From NCBI RefSeq assembly GCF_046507575.1, contig NZ_JBKFEY010000009.1, forward strand, positions 1 through 64,000: a stretch of DNA of 64,000 bases. Reading direction: 5' to 3'. A program made the position numbers and the translations under genes. Origin of the DNA: Pontitalea aquivivens (lineage in GTDB: Bacteria > Pseudomonadota > Alphaproteobacteria > Rhodobacterales > Rhodobacteraceae). A model generated the notes under the pieces. The model was not told the origin of the DNA. It saw only the letters and a list, made by a program, of their open reading frames with translations, and did not search any database. Below, piece by piece: positions 1 through 8,358 of this stretch. How positions within the stretch are numbered: the stretch's first letter is position 1; the number at the start of each line of letters is the position of its first letter.

Positions 1-1182
1 TGTAATGTCCTGCGGAAGTTCGGGCGGCATGACGTTGAAGCCGTCTGCGGCGCCCGCGACGACCCAGTCCTTCAGCACCTGTGCAACTTCGCGCCCCGTG
101 CCTACCAACAACAGATGCCCGCGTCCGGCGGCGAAACGCGCGATCAGCTGGCGCAGCGTCAGGCGGCTCTGCTGCGCCTCGGCCAGCAGCAGATGCGCGC
201 GGGAATTGCTGAAGCGGTTTTCCCGCAGGTCATCCGGGCCCAGGGGCAGTTTGCGGTCAAGGTCGAGCCCATCGAATGACAGGCCGGTAAAGCGGCCAAG
301 TTTGGCCAGAAGGTGATCCAGCCCGATCCTTTCGGTCAGGGCTTGCAACCGTGCTTCGGCCTCAGCCCGGGTGTCGGCCACGAAGGCGACGACCCCGGGC
401 AGAACCTTTACCCCATCGGGATCGCGGCCGGCTGCGGCGGCCCCGGCGCGGATGCGGGCACGGAAAACCTTGGCAGAGGCCCGGTCGCACTGGACGGTAA
501 AGACATGGTCTGCATGGCGGGCGGCAAAGGCCATCCCTTCGGCAGAGGACCCGGCCTGCGCCAGAAGCGGGCGGGCATGCGGCGCGGGTGAAAGGTTGAC
601 AGGGCCACCGATTGCCCCATACCGGCCCCGGTGCCAGACCTGCGCCGGCGCGCGGCTCAGGAAGCGTCCCGTGTCCTTGTCGGCCACCCTCTCGATCCCG
701 TCCCATTGATCCCACAGCGCACGGACCCCCTGGACCACATCTTCGGCGATGGCATAGCGATCGGCGGTGTCAGGCATCTCGGCCCAGCCGAAATTCGCGG
801 CCTCCTGTGGATAGGAAGAGGTAACGATGTTCCATCCGGCCCGCCCCCCCGACAGATGGTGCAGGGTAAGGATGCGGCGGGCCAGGTGCCAGGGGTGGTT
901 GAAGCTGGTCGAGGCGGTGCCCGTCAGCATGATCCGCGAGGTCACCCCGGCCAGCGCGGCCAACACCATGAACGGATCGAGCGCCTCGGACGGATGATGT
1001 TCGGGCCGGTCCTGCAGGCAGAGGATGTCGCCCAGAAACAGCCCGTCGAACCCCGCTGTCTCGGCCGCGCGCGCGCAGGCCAGCCAATGGCCCGGCTCCA
1101 GCGGTGCGGTGGCGCGCGCGGCAGGCGCACGCCAGGCCGCCTCGTGGCTGCCGTGGCCGAAAAGGACGGCGTTAAGGATCAT
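1..1182 (-). CDS. LLM-class flavin-dependent monooxygenase (NtaA/SnaA/DszA-like), 3' end outside window
   Basis: A frame of 394 codons stays open from the ATG at 1182 to the left edge of the window, so the C-terminus is missing. The protein reads as a bacterial-luciferase-like FMNH2-dependent monooxygenase of the NtaA/SnaA/DszA group: an N-terminal barrel start with FDGLFLGD, a GRAGWNIVTS segment about 140 residues in, and the family-typical QAGSSAEGM followed by FAARHADHVFT. Enzymes of this group oxidise small organic substrates using reduced flavin from a partner reductase. Its start overlaps the stop of the binding-protein gene by four bases (ATGA), so it belongs to the operon under the TPP riboswitch. 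That context suggests a thiamine-related or thiamine-breakdown substrate, but the substrate cannot be read from the sequence. Confidence 0.9.
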   Translation of the reverse strand, partial: MILNAVLFGHGSHEAAWRAPAARATAPLEPGHWLACARAAETAGFDGLFLGDILCLQDRPEHHPSEALDPFMVLAALAGVTSRIMLTGTASTSFNHPWHLARRILTLHHLSGGRAGWNIVTSSYPQEAANFGWAEMPDTADRYAIAEDVVQGVRALWDQWDGIERVADKDTGRFLSRAPAQVWHRGRYGAIGGPVNLSPAPHARPLLAQAGSSAEGMAFAARHADHVFTVQCDRASAKVFRARIRAGAAAAGRDPDGVKVLPGVVAFVADTRAEAEARLQALTERIGLDHLLAKLGRFTGLSFDGLDLDRKLPLGPDDLRENRFSNSRAHLLLAEAQQSRLTLRQLIARFAAGRGHLLLVGTGREVAQVLKDWVVAGAADGFNVMPPELPQDIT

Positions 1183-2156
1183 TGCGGCATCCAGCCCTGG
1201 TCGAACCAGCCCGACACATCGCCCGGCCAGACCAGCGCCGCGCCGCCCGCATCCTTCAGCACGCCGCTGTCGAACAGAAACCGGGCCATTGTCGTGAACC
1301 GTTCCGGGTCGATCCGGCCCACCGGGGCATCGCCATCACGCAGATAGCCGCCCGCGACGATGGCCTGCATCGAGCCGTGGACAAGACCGGGGTTCGGAAA
1401 ATCGCCCGCCGCGATCATCATGTCCGCAGCCTCGGCGGGATGTTCGGCGGCCCATTCATAGCCCGCCTGTGTGGCACGCATGAAGGCGGCGACCATCCCG
1501 GGGTCGGCCTGCAGAACCTCATCCCGCGTTGCGATATAGCCGTTGTGCTGATCGGGGATGCCGTAATCGGCATAGCGGAAGGCGGATTGGCGGCGGCCCA
1601 GAAGCGCGCCGTTCACGCCTTCCCAGGTGGCGACCTCCAGCGTGAAATCGACCGCGCCGGTGGCCAGCGCCTCATAGGCGCCGGTGCCAAGGGTGACCGT
1701 ATCCCAGACCGGCGCGCCACCGTCATTGCGGATCATCGTGCCGATCAGCGCCGCCTCCCAGGCGCTGCCGAACCCGGCATAGGTCTTGCCCGACAGATCG
1801 GCCGGGCGTTTGATCGCGGCATTGTCGGAATTATAGACCAGCCGCCCGGTTTCGTGCTGCATGGTGGCCCAAAGCGCGGTCAGATCCGCCCCGCCGGCCC
1901 TGGCGCTGAGAAACCCCAGCGAGGTCAGATAGCCGAAATCCGCCGCGCCCGCCGCCAGCAACGCGGCCGAACTTGTGTCGGAATAGGGCAGGATATCGAC
2001 CTCCAGCCCGGCCTCGGCGTAAAGCCCCCGGTCGCGGGCGACAATCAGGCCGATATGGTTGGTGTTCAGCGTCCAGTCCAGCGCGATGGTGACGTTCCCG
2101 GCCAGCGCGGGAAGCGGCAGGGCCAGCAGCGCGGCAAGAAGAAGGGGGCGGATCAT
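1179..2156 (-). CDS. ABC transporter substrate-binding protein, NMT1/THI5-like (ThiY-type)
   Basis: 325 residues with a typical Sec signal peptide (about residues 1-19, hydrophobic LLLAALLALPLPALA). The mature part begins VTIALDWTLNTNHIGL, the pattern of the NMT1/THI5-like pyrimidine-binding family whose member ThiY binds formylaminopyrimidine. It is the periplasmic receptor of the ABC importer encoded just upstream; its start overlaps the end of the ATPase gene (ATGA at 2153-2156). Position under a TPP riboswitch supports a thiamine-pyrimidine precursor as ligand. Binding of another aromatic or sulfur compound is the alternative, since SsuA/TauA-type proteins share this fold. Confidence 0.88.
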   Translation of the reverse strand: MIRPLLLAALLALPLPALAGNVTIALDWTLNTNHIGLIVARDRGLYAEAGLEVDILPYSDTSSAALLAAGAADFGYLTSLGFLSARAGGADLTALWATMQHETGRLVYNSDNAAIKRPADLSGKTYAGFGSAWEAALIGTMIRNDGGAPVWDTVTLGTGAYEALATGAVDFTLEVATWEGVNGALLGRRQSAFRYADYGIPDQHNGYIATRDEVLQADPGMVAAFMRATQAGYEWAAEHPAEAADMMIAAGDFPNPGLVHGSMQAIVAGGYLRDGDAPVGRIDPERFTTMARFLFDSGVLKDAGGAALVWPGDVSGWFDQGWMPQ

Positions 2157-2896
2157 CGGGATATTTCCTCCAGCAACAGGGATTTCAGGGTTTCGCGCAG
2201 GGGGGCCATTGCGGCCTCGTCGCGCCGGTCTTGGGGTATGGCGATCGGGATGTCCGACAGGATCCGGCCGGGCCCTGCGGCCATCACAAGGATGCGGTCG
2301 GCCAGGCGGGTGGCCTCGTGCAGGTCATGGGTCACCAGCAGGACAGCACGCGCCTGATCCTGCAGCCGATCCATAAGCCAGGCCTGCATCCGCATCCGCG
2401 TTACCGCATCCAGCGCCGAGAACGGTTCGTCCAGCAGGACAAAGCGGCTGTCCCGGACGATGGTGCGCAGGAAGGCCGCGCGCTGGCGCATCCCGCCAGA
2501 AACCTGCGCGGGAAACAGCGCCCCGGCCCCGGCAAGGCCAAAGGGCGCAAACAGCGGCGTCACCCGCGCCAGCGCCACGCGGCGTGGCAGGCCCGCGACG
2601 GTCAGCCCAAGCGCCGCGTTTTCCGCCAGGGTCAGCCAGGGGAACAACGCGTCGCTTTGCGGCTGATAGCCAAGCGCGGCATGGGGCGGCCGGATCGGCG
2701 CGCCGTCCAGCATCACCTGCCCGCTTGCCCGCAATTCGCCCGGCAGGATCCCCGCCAGCCATTTCAGCACCGAGGTCTTGCCACAGCCCGACGGCCCGAT
2801 CAGCGCGGTAATCCCCCTGTCGGGCAGGCGCAGCGACAGGTCGCGGACCAGATCGCGCCCGCCCGCGGTGATGGTCAGGCCGCGGATCTCAAGCAT
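2153..2896 (-). CDS. ABC transporter ATP-binding protein (ThiZ-type)
   Basis: 247 residues, a complete nucleotide-binding domain: Walker A GPSGCGKTS at residues 34-42, Q-loop glutamine near residue 80, signature VSGGMRQR at about 132-139, Walker B FVLLDEPF at 152-159 and the H-loop histidine in VTHDLHEA. Length and motifs match the NitT/TauT-type importer ATPases that pair with THI5-like binding proteins. It overlaps the permease gene by eight bases and the binding-protein gene by four, so translation is probably coupled. It powers the putative thiamine-precursor importer. Confidence 0.92.
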   Translation of the reverse strand: MLEIRGLTITAGGRDLVRDLSLRLPDRGITALIGPSGCGKTSVLKWLAGILPGELRASGQVMLDGAPIRPPHAALGYQPQSDALFPWLTLAENAALGLTVAGLPRRVALARVTPLFAPFGLAGAGALFPAQVSGGMRQRAAFLRTIVRDSRFVLLDEPFSALDAVTRMRMQAWLMDRLQDQARAVLLVTHDLHEATRLADRILVMAAGPGRILSDIPIAIPQDRRDEAAMAPLRETLKSLLLEEISR

Positions 2897-3644
2897 CGCG
2901 CCGCACCCCGGGGCCCCGCGCCGTCAGCCGGTCCAGAAGCTGTAAAAGACCCAGCAGCGCCAGCGTCAACACGGCCGAAACCACCACGGCCGCCAGCACC
3001 AGGTCGGCGCGGAAATTATTCTTGGCCGCCAGGATATAGATGCCCAAGCCCCGCCGCGCCCCGGCATATTCGGCAAAGATCGTTGCAACGATGGCATAGG
3101 TCGCCGAAATCCGCAGCCCGGCCACAAAGCTCGCCCGCGCCGAAGGCAGCGTCGCGCGACGAAACACCGCCCATTGCCCCGCCCCCATTGCCGCCAGCAG
3201 GTCGGCGAATGCCTGCGGCGTCTGGCGATAGCCAGACAGCAGGCTTAGCAGCATCGGAAAGAAGGTCACCAGAATGACCAGCAACACCTTGGGCAGCAGC
3301 CCAAAGCCGAACCACAGGATCATCAGCGGCGCCAGCGCCACCAGCGGTACCGTCTGGCTGGCCGCGAACACCGGCATCAGCGCCCGTTCCGCCCGCGGCA
3401 GGAAATGCAGCGCCATCGAACTCAGCACGGCAAAGCCCACCGACAGCGAAAACCCCAGCGTGGCGACACCGGCGGTGGCCAGCGCATGGATGCCGATCTC
3501 GGCCCGGTTGCGGATCAGGGCGCCCAGAACGCCTGACGGCGCCGGCAGGATCAGCGGCGATACCCCCGACTGGCGGCAATAAACCTCCCACCCGGCAAGA
3601 AGGGCGGCAAACAGCGCCAGCGGCGCCAGAACACGCGACAGCAT
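2889..3644 (-). CDS. ABC transporter permease (ThiX-type)
   Basis: 251 residues, about six hydrophobic membrane segments, with the inner-membrane BPD_transp_1 coupling loop around ALLAAMGAGQWAVFRRATLP (EAA-like loop for contact with the ATPase). The size and the N-terminal layout fit the NitT/TauT and ThiX permeases. It lies 20 bases after the YkoF-like gene and overlaps the ATPase gene by eight bases. With the ATPase and the THI5-like receptor it makes a complete importer under TPP-riboswitch control. Confidence 0.9.
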   Translation of the reverse strand: MLSRVLAPLALFAALLAGWEVYCRQSGVSPLILPAPSGVLGALIRNRAEIGIHALATAGVATLGFSLSVGFAVLSSMALHFLPRAERALMPVFAASQTVPLVALAPLMILWFGFGLLPKVLLVILVTFFPMLLSLLSGYRQTPQAFADLLAAMGAGQWAVFRRATLPSARASFVAGLRISATYAIVATIFAEYAGARRGLGIYILAAKNNFRADLVLAAVVVSAVLTLALLGLLQLLDRLTARGPGVRRDA

Positions 3645-3664
3645 CGCAAACCTCCTGCGGCGGT

Positions 3665-4276
3665 TCAGCGCGGCGAGGGGCTGTTGGCCGAGGCTGTCAG
3701 ATCGATGGTGACGTGACCCTCGGCCGGGCCAAAGCGCAGGAATGCCTGACGCACGGTTTCAAACACCGCGCCCGCATCGCCCCGCAACCGGGTGCAAAAG
3801 TTCTTGGACCGCAGGAACGTGCCCGAGGATTTCAGGAACGCGATGCAGCCATAAATCTCGTCCATGTGGTGGTCCTGCCCCAGCACATAAAGCGAGAATT
3901 GCACGTCGATCCCGACCCCGGTCACAGGCGCATGCGCGACCTGGGCCAATGCCAGGGCCTGTCGTTCGGCCAGTGGCAGGTGCTGCGCCACCGACAGGAT
4001 ATCGCAGCGGCAGGATGGATCATCCGGCTCTCCGGGGCAGCCGCGCGACAGGGTGACATGCATGGTCACATGCGCGGGGTCACGCGCCGTGCGCGCGAAC
4101 AGATCGCGGATCGCATCCAGCAGCGGCCCGGGCGCGCCCACCATCAGCGTCGAGACATCATCGGTCTCGATCCGCAGCTGGTCGCGATAGGGGGAAAGGG
4201 CCTCAAGCCCCGACAGGATGACGCGGACAAAATCCGACGTCATGGGATAAAGCGACACCTGCGCGCCGATGAACAT
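3665..4276 (-). CDS. YkoF-like thiamine/HMP-binding protein
   Basis: 203 residues, first gene after the TPP riboswitch. The start MFIGAQVSLYPM, the segment VMVGAPGPLLDAIRDLF-like around residue 45 and the second repeat beginning near GVGIDVQFSLYVLG match the two ferredoxin-like repeats of the YkoF family, which binds thiamine or hydroxymethylpyrimidine and accompanies YkoEDC or ThiXYZ importers. No signal peptide is visible, so it should be cytoplasmic. Its ATG follows the riboswitch P1 region directly, so ligand binding may hide the ribosome site. The exact ligand is inferred from family and context. Confidence 0.87.
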   Translation of the reverse strand: MFIGAQVSLYPMTSDFVRVILSGLEALSPYRDQLRIETDDVSTLMVGAPGPLLDAIRDLFARTARDPAHVTMHVTLSRGCPGEPDDPSCRCDILSVAQHLPLAERQALALAQVAHAPVTGVGIDVQFSLYVLGQDHHMDEIYGCIAFLKSSGTFLRSKNFCTRLRGDAGAVFETVRQAFLRFGPAEGHVTIDLTASANSPSPR

Positions 4277-4282
4277 GTTTGC

Positions 4283-4370
4283 CTCGCTCCGCCGGTATTA
4301 CCCGGATCAGCTGTAAAGGGTTCGCGCGGTATTGCGCATCTCAGCCCCGACCGGAGCACCCCTGGTTATG
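4283..4370 (-). promoter_or_regulatory. TPP riboswitch (thi box)
   Basis: Read on the minus strand the segment carries the conserved blocks of the THI element in order: AGGGGTGCTCCGG, GGGGCTGAGATG, GAACCC, then CTGATCCGGGTAATACCGG and CGGAGCG. These match the P2/J2-3 CUGAGA box and the P4-P5 pyrophosphate-sensor arm. The aptamer ends within about ten bases of the ATG at 4276, with the purine-rich GGAGCGAGG doubling as P1 strand and ribosome site, so control at translation initiation is likely. It would shut down the five downstream genes when TPP is plentiful. Confidence 0.96.
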
Positions 4371-4567
4371 CCGCGACCATGGCGCCCGGGCGCAGGACTG
4401 TCAAGCAGGGGCGGACCGGCCATGAGACCGGGGCCAGGGCCGGTTCGTCCTGGGGCGAAATCTTCGCGGCGCCTGACCCCATGATCCCCGCCGGGCTTGC
4501 AGCGGCGCTGCCGCGTCGAAATACTGGCGCCGCCCCCCTGTGGGGCTGCCATACCGGAGAGATCGTC

Positions 4568-5596
4568 GTGACCCCCCCGCTGCATGACCTTGAAGCCGCC
4601 GCCGCGCAGTGCCTGCCTGCGCCCGCCTTTGCCTATGTCGCGGGGGGCGCGGGGCGGGAACGGACGTTGCGCGCCAATGAACTGGCCTGGGGCGACCATG
4701 CCCTGCGCCCGCGTCTGATGGCCGATATGGCGGGGTTTTCGACCGCCACCGCCCTTGCCGGGCTACAGCTGGACTTTCCCTGCCTGGTCGCGCCGATGGC
4801 CTTTCAGCGCCTGGCCTGCGCGGAAGGCGAGGCCGCGATGGCCCAGGCGGCGGCCGCGCAGGGCGCGGGGTTCGTGCTGTCGTGCCAGACCTCGGTTCCG
4901 CCCGAGGATGCGACCGTGGCCCCGTTCTGGTTCCAGCTCTATCTGCAACCCGATCCGGCCGCGACGCGGGCGCTCGCGGCGCGGGCGCTGGCGGCGGGGG
5001 CGGCGGCGCTGGTGGTGACGGTGGATGCGCCGCTGAACGGCGTGCGAAACCGTGAAATCGCGGCGGGCTTTCGGCTGCCCGAAGGTATCCGCCCGGTGAT
5101 GCTGGATGCGCTGCCTGCGCCTGCGCCCGCAGGGATTGCGGGGCTGCTGGCGCGCGCGCCGGTCTGGAAGGATCTGGCGGCTTTGTGCGCCGAAAGCCCG
5201 GTGCCGGTGCTGGCCAAGGGCGTGATGACACCCGAGGATGCCACCCGCGCGGTCCAGGCCGGATGCGCCGGGGTGATCGTATCGAACCACGGGGGCCGGG
5301 TGCTGGATGGCCTGCCCCCCACCGCCCGCGTTCTGCCCGCGATCCGCGCCGCCCTGCCCGGTGTGCCGATGCTGGTCGATGGCGGCATCCGCTCGGGCGA
5401 GGATATGCTGGTGGCACTGGCCCTTGGGGCGGATGCGGTCCTGCTGGGCCGCCCCGCCTTTTACGCGCTGGCCATCGACGGGGCGGCGGGTGTGGCCGCC
5501 TGCCTGCGGCGGCTGCGCGACGAATTCGCCGTGGCGATGGGGCTGATGGGGCGACGGACGCTGGCCGGGATCGGCCCCGATTGCCTGTTCACCTGA
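4568..5596 (+). CDS. FMN-dependent alpha-hydroxyacid oxidase/dehydrogenase (LldD/GOX family)
   Basis: 342 residues from the GTG at 4568, which has GGAGAG eight bases upstream; an in-frame ATG at 4481 is possible but its extra residues do not look conserved. Family features: AFAYVAGGAGRERTLRAN near the N-terminus, LVAPMAFQRLA, PVLAKGVMTPEDA with the FMN-contacting lysine, SNHGGRVLDG with the catalytic His and substrate Arg, DGGIRSGEDM and LGRPAFYAL. It oxidises a 2-hydroxyacid to a 2-oxoacid with FMN. It is monocistronic, divergent from the riboswitch operon, and its last eight bases overlap the end of tonB. Substrate (lactate, glycolate, mandelate or other) is not resolved. Confidence 0.88.
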   Translation: MTPPLHDLEAAAAQCLPAPAFAYVAGGAGRERTLRANELAWGDHALRPRLMADMAGFSTATALAGLQLDFPCLVAPMAFQRLACAEGEAAMAQAAAAQGAGFVLSCQTSVPPEDATVAPFWFQLYLQPDPAATRALAARALAAGAAALVVTVDAPLNGVRNREIAAGFRLPEGIRPVMLDALPAPAPAGIAGLLARAPVWKDLAALCAESPVPVLAKGVMTPEDATRAVQAGCAGVIVSNHGGRVLDGLPPTARVLPAIRAALPGVPMLVDGGIRSGEDMLVALALGADAVLLGRPAFYALAIDGAAGVAACLRRLRDEFAVAMGLMGRRTLAGIGPDCLFT

Positions 5597-6401
5597 CCGA
5601 ATAGGCGATCGGCACCCGCATCGGGAACGGCCCCGGCCCCATCGCGGCGGGCGGTGCGGGCAGTCGCGCCAGCCCGTCGATCAGCGCCAGCGCCGCACGG
5701 TCCAGCACAGGATGACCCGAGCTTTCCAGCACCGACCGCGCCACCACCCGGCCATAGCTGTCCAGGCTGAAACCCAGGATCACCTTGCCCTCGGCCCGCG
5801 CCTGCCGGGCGGCCCCGGGATAGGTCTTGGCGGCGGCCAGCGCCAGAACGATGGCCTTCTGCCAATCCTCGATCCGGGCCGTGTCCTCATCCGACAGGCC
5901 GATTTCCGCCTCGGTCGAACTGCTTTGCGCCTGATCGCCCGCGCTTGGCTCGGGGCTGGCGGCGGTTGCGGGCGGGGCGAATTCGGTATGCTCCTGCTCT
6001 TGCACCTCGGTGGCGACCTCGGTTGCCTCCTTCTCGGCCTCAATCGGGTCATCGGGGGTCGAGATGCGGAATTGCAGGTCCGGGTCGGTCACCGGGTCAG
6101 GGATCTGCGCCAGCATCGGGTCATTCGCGGCCCGTGCCGGTTCGGTCTGTTCGGGACTGTCCAGCTGCGCGGCGCTGTCGGCGGCGGCCTCGCCCTTGGC
6201 CAGGTCGGTCTCGGGCGCGGCCAGGATCATGTCGACATCGGCCAGATCGATGAATTCGCGCCCTTTCAGCCCGGCCTCTGCCGGGGGCGGGGCCACGGGC
6301 TGCGCCAGAAAGGCGGCCAGCACCGCCGCATGGGCCGCGGCGCTGATGCCAAGGCCGATGGCCCAGACGGGCGCGGCCCGGGCGGGAAACGCCAGGCTCA
6401 T
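5589..6401 (-). CDS. tonB: TonB-family energy transducer
   Basis: 270 residues: one N-terminal membrane anchor (about residues 12-34), a long acidic and proline-containing linker in the periplasm (rich in Glu, Asp, Ala and Pro, residues about 40-185) and a C-terminal TonB domain with YPGAARQARAEGKVILGFSL and the SSGHPVLDRAAL helix. It links the ExbBD proton channel to outer-membrane receptors. It is the last gene of the iron-uptake operon and overlaps exbD by four bases. The linker is Glu-rich rather than the classic Pro-Lys type, which is common outside the Enterobacteriaceae. Confidence 0.92.
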   Translation of the reverse strand: MSLAFPARAAPVWAIGLGISAAAHAAVLAAFLAQPVAPPPAEAGLKGREFIDLADVDMILAAPETDLAKGEAAADSAAQLDSPEQTEPARAANDPMLAQIPDPVTDPDLQFRISTPDDPIEAEKEATEVATEVQEQEHTEFAPPATAASPEPSAGDQAQSSSTEAEIGLSDEDTARIEDWQKAIVLALAAAKTYPGAARQARAEGKVILGFSLDSYGRVVARSVLESSGHPVLDRAALALIDGLARLPAPPAAMGPGPFPMRVPIAYSVR

Positions 6402-6844
6402 GGCGCGGCCCCTTCGGCAGGCGCGGGATCTTCCTCCAGCCCGACCAGGCCGATCTTCAGATAGCCGGTCCCGCGCATCCGGTTCATCACCGCCATCACC
6501 TCGCCATAGGGCACGGCGCGGTCGGCGGAAATATAGATCCGCGTGTCGCGTTTCAGGCCCGTGGCGATGTCCAGCTCCATCGACAGTGCATCCAGCGTGA
6601 TCGGCAGATCCCCCACCAGCAGCGACAGGTCGGATTGCACCGTCACAATCACCGGCTCGGCCGGGCGCGGCGCGGGGGTGGCGGTGGCCACCGGCAATTC
6701 CACCGGCACATCCACCGTGGACAGCGGCGCCGCCACCATGAAGATGATCAACAGCACCAGCATCACATCGATGAACGGGGTAATGTTGATGTCGGTATTG
6801 GCGGCCAGATCGTCATCTGCGCCTGAAGAAAGTCTTGCACCCAT
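6398..6844 (-). CDS. exbD: Biopolymer transport protein ExbD
   Basis: 148 residues with a single N-terminal membrane helix carrying the conserved DINITPFIDVMLVLLIIFMV motif; the proton-path aspartate is D26 (D25 in E. coli). The periplasmic C-terminus includes IYISADRAVPYGEVMAVMN, the standard ExbD/TolR signature. It sits between exbB and tonB with a three-base gap and a four-base overlap, and forms the inner-membrane proton channel with ExbB. TolR is excluded by the adjoining receptor and tonB genes. Confidence 0.94.
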   Translation of the reverse strand: MGARLSSGADDDLAANTDINITPFIDVMLVLLIIFMVAAPLSTVDVPVELPVATATPAPRPAEPVIVTVQSDLSLLVGDLPITLDALSMELDIATGLKRDTRIYISADRAVPYGEVMAVMNRMRGTGYLKIGLVGLEEDPAPAEGAAP

Positions 6845-6847
6845 GGC

Positions 6848-7627
6848 CTATTCCGCCGCCAGGGGGATGACATCGGCCCCGTCGGGTGCGGTCTGCGCGG
6901 CCCGGTCCAGATCGCGCGACAGGGTCCGTTCCACCAGCGCCGCCGCATCGCCCAGCCGCGCCCGATAGCCGCCGATGGCGCGGGTCAGATGGTTGAACAA
7001 CAACACCGCCGGGATCGCGGCGACAAGACCGATGGCGGTGGCCAGCAGCGCCTCGGCAATGCCGGGGGCGACGACGGCAAGGTTGGTGGTGCCGCTGGCC
7101 GCGATGCCGACAAAGGCATTCATGATGCCCCAGACGGTGCCGAACAGCCCGATGAACGGCGCGGTCGACCCGACCGAACCGATCACCGTCACCCCCGATT
7201 GCATCGCCCGCGCGGCCCCGCCTTCGATCCGCGCCAGTTCCATCGCGACACGCGCCTTGATGCCCGCCGCCGGCAGGCCGGTGGATGCGGCCATCTCGGC
7301 CAGGGCCGCGGCCTGCATCCGGCCCAGCTCGCCCCTGGGCGCAAGCCCCGCACCCAGGCGGCCATGCCCCGACAGCCGCCGGTAATCGCGCCCGATCCGG
7401 GCCGCGGCGCGCGCGATCTGCAACAGCTTGCCCAGCCAGATCGCCCAGACCAGAACCGAGGCCACCCCCAGCCCCAGCATCACCGATTTCACCACCCAGT
7501 CGGCATCCATGAACATCGCCAGCGGGGTCAGCGCATCCGATGTATCGGCGGCGGCCAGCCGGTCGGCCAGACCGGGCAGGCCCCAGTCGCGCAGCGTTGA
7601 AATCAGGGTTTCGTTGGAAGCAGCCAT
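6848..7627 (-). CDS. exbB: Biopolymer transport protein ExbB (MotA/TolQ/ExbB family)
   Basis: 259 residues, three membrane segments (about residues 45-68, 150-175 and 185-210). The conserved MotA/TolQ/ExbB core is clear: GSVGSTAPFIGLFGTVWGIM, then AVVAPGIAEALLATAIGLVA and AAIPAVLLFNHL. It begins one base after the stop of the PiuC-like gene and is followed closely by exbD, so it is part of the same transcript as the siderophore receptor. With ExbD and TonB it supplies proton-motive energy to that receptor. Confidence 0.95.
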   Translation of the reverse strand: MAASNETLISTLRDWGLPGLADRLAAADTSDALTPLAMFMDADWVVKSVMLGLGVASVLVWAIWLGKLLQIARAAARIGRDYRRLSGHGRLGAGLAPRGELGRMQAAALAEMAASTGLPAAGIKARVAMELARIEGGAARAMQSGVTVIGSVGSTAPFIGLFGTVWGIMNAFVGIAASGTTNLAVVAPGIAEALLATAIGLVAAIPAVLLFNHLTRAIGGYRARLGDAAALVERTLSRDLDRAAQTAPDGADVIPLAAE

Positions 7628-7628
7628 G

Positions 7629-8312
7629 TCAGACCTCGGCCCATTGGCGGATCAGGTTGTGGTAAATGCCGGTCAGGCGCAGCACGTCGGGCGCATTGGC
7701 GCCCAGTTCCCCGCCCAGCGACTGGATCGACTGGTCCAGATCGAACAGAATCTCGCGCCGCTGCGCGTCGCGCACCATCGACTGGACCCAGAAAAAGCTG
7801 GACACCCGGGCCCCACGCGTCACCGGCGTCACCTGATGCAGCGAGGTCGAGGGATAGACCACCGCCGACCCGGCAGGCAGCTTGACCGATTGCGCGCCGT
7901 AATGCCCCTCGATCACCAGATCGCCGCCGTCGTAATCCGACGGGTCGGACAGGAACAGCGTGCAGGACACATCGGTGCGGATCTGCCGCCCCGCGCCGGG
8001 GATGACGCGGATCGCATTGTCGACATGGGTGCCAAAGGTCTGCCCGCCCTCGTAGCGGTTGAACATCGGCGGCAGGATCTGCGCGGGCAGCACCGCCGAC
8101 ACCCAGACCGGATGCGCCGTCAGCGCGCCGATCAGCCGCGCCTGAAGGTCGGGCAGAATGGGGCTGTTCAGCGGGATCTGCGCGTTGCGCTTGATTTCCG
8201 CCGATTGCGGCCCGGCGGTGTGGCGGCCGTCCTGCCAGTCGGCGGCGTCCAGCGTGGCGCGGATTTGGGTGACCTCATCGCGGGTCAGGATGGCGGGAAT
8301 GGTGATCAGCAT
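7629..8312 (-). CDS. PKHD-type Fe(II)/2-oxoglutarate hydroxylase (PiuC/YbiX-like)
   Basis: 227 residues, the usual PiuC/YbiX length. The Fe(II) ligands are visible as H96-x-D98 in QTFGTHVDNA and H159 in STSLHQVTPV, with the 2-oxoglutarate-binding Arg near residue 169 (TRGARVSS). The N-terminus LITIPAILTRDEVTQI matches the family. Genes of this type commonly sit next to TonB-dependent catecholate-siderophore receptors and are induced by iron shortage, as here, directly downstream of the receptor gene. A role in processing a siderophore or its uptake is inferred; the substrate is not known for the family in general. Confidence 0.92.
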   Translation of the reverse strand: MLITIPAILTRDEVTQIRATLDAADWQDGRHTAGPQSAEIKRNAQIPLNSPILPDLQARLIGALTAHPVWVSAVLPAQILPPMFNRYEGGQTFGTHVDNAIRVIPGAGRQIRTDVSCTLFLSDPSDYDGGDLVIEGHYGAQSVKLPAGSAVVYPSTSLHQVTPVTRGARVSSFFWVQSMVRDAQRREILFDLDQSIQSLGGELGANAPDVLRLTGIYHNLIRQWAEV

Positions 8313-8358
8313 CGGGCTGCTCCTTGAATGGCCCGGGCGATGCCGCCCGGGCAGTGTT

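Noticed and set aside
3713..4567. Long N-terminal extension of the hydroxyacid oxidase
   Set aside because: It is antisense to the YkoF-like gene and the TPP riboswitch. The family N-terminus starts right after the GTG at 4568, which has a ribosome site.
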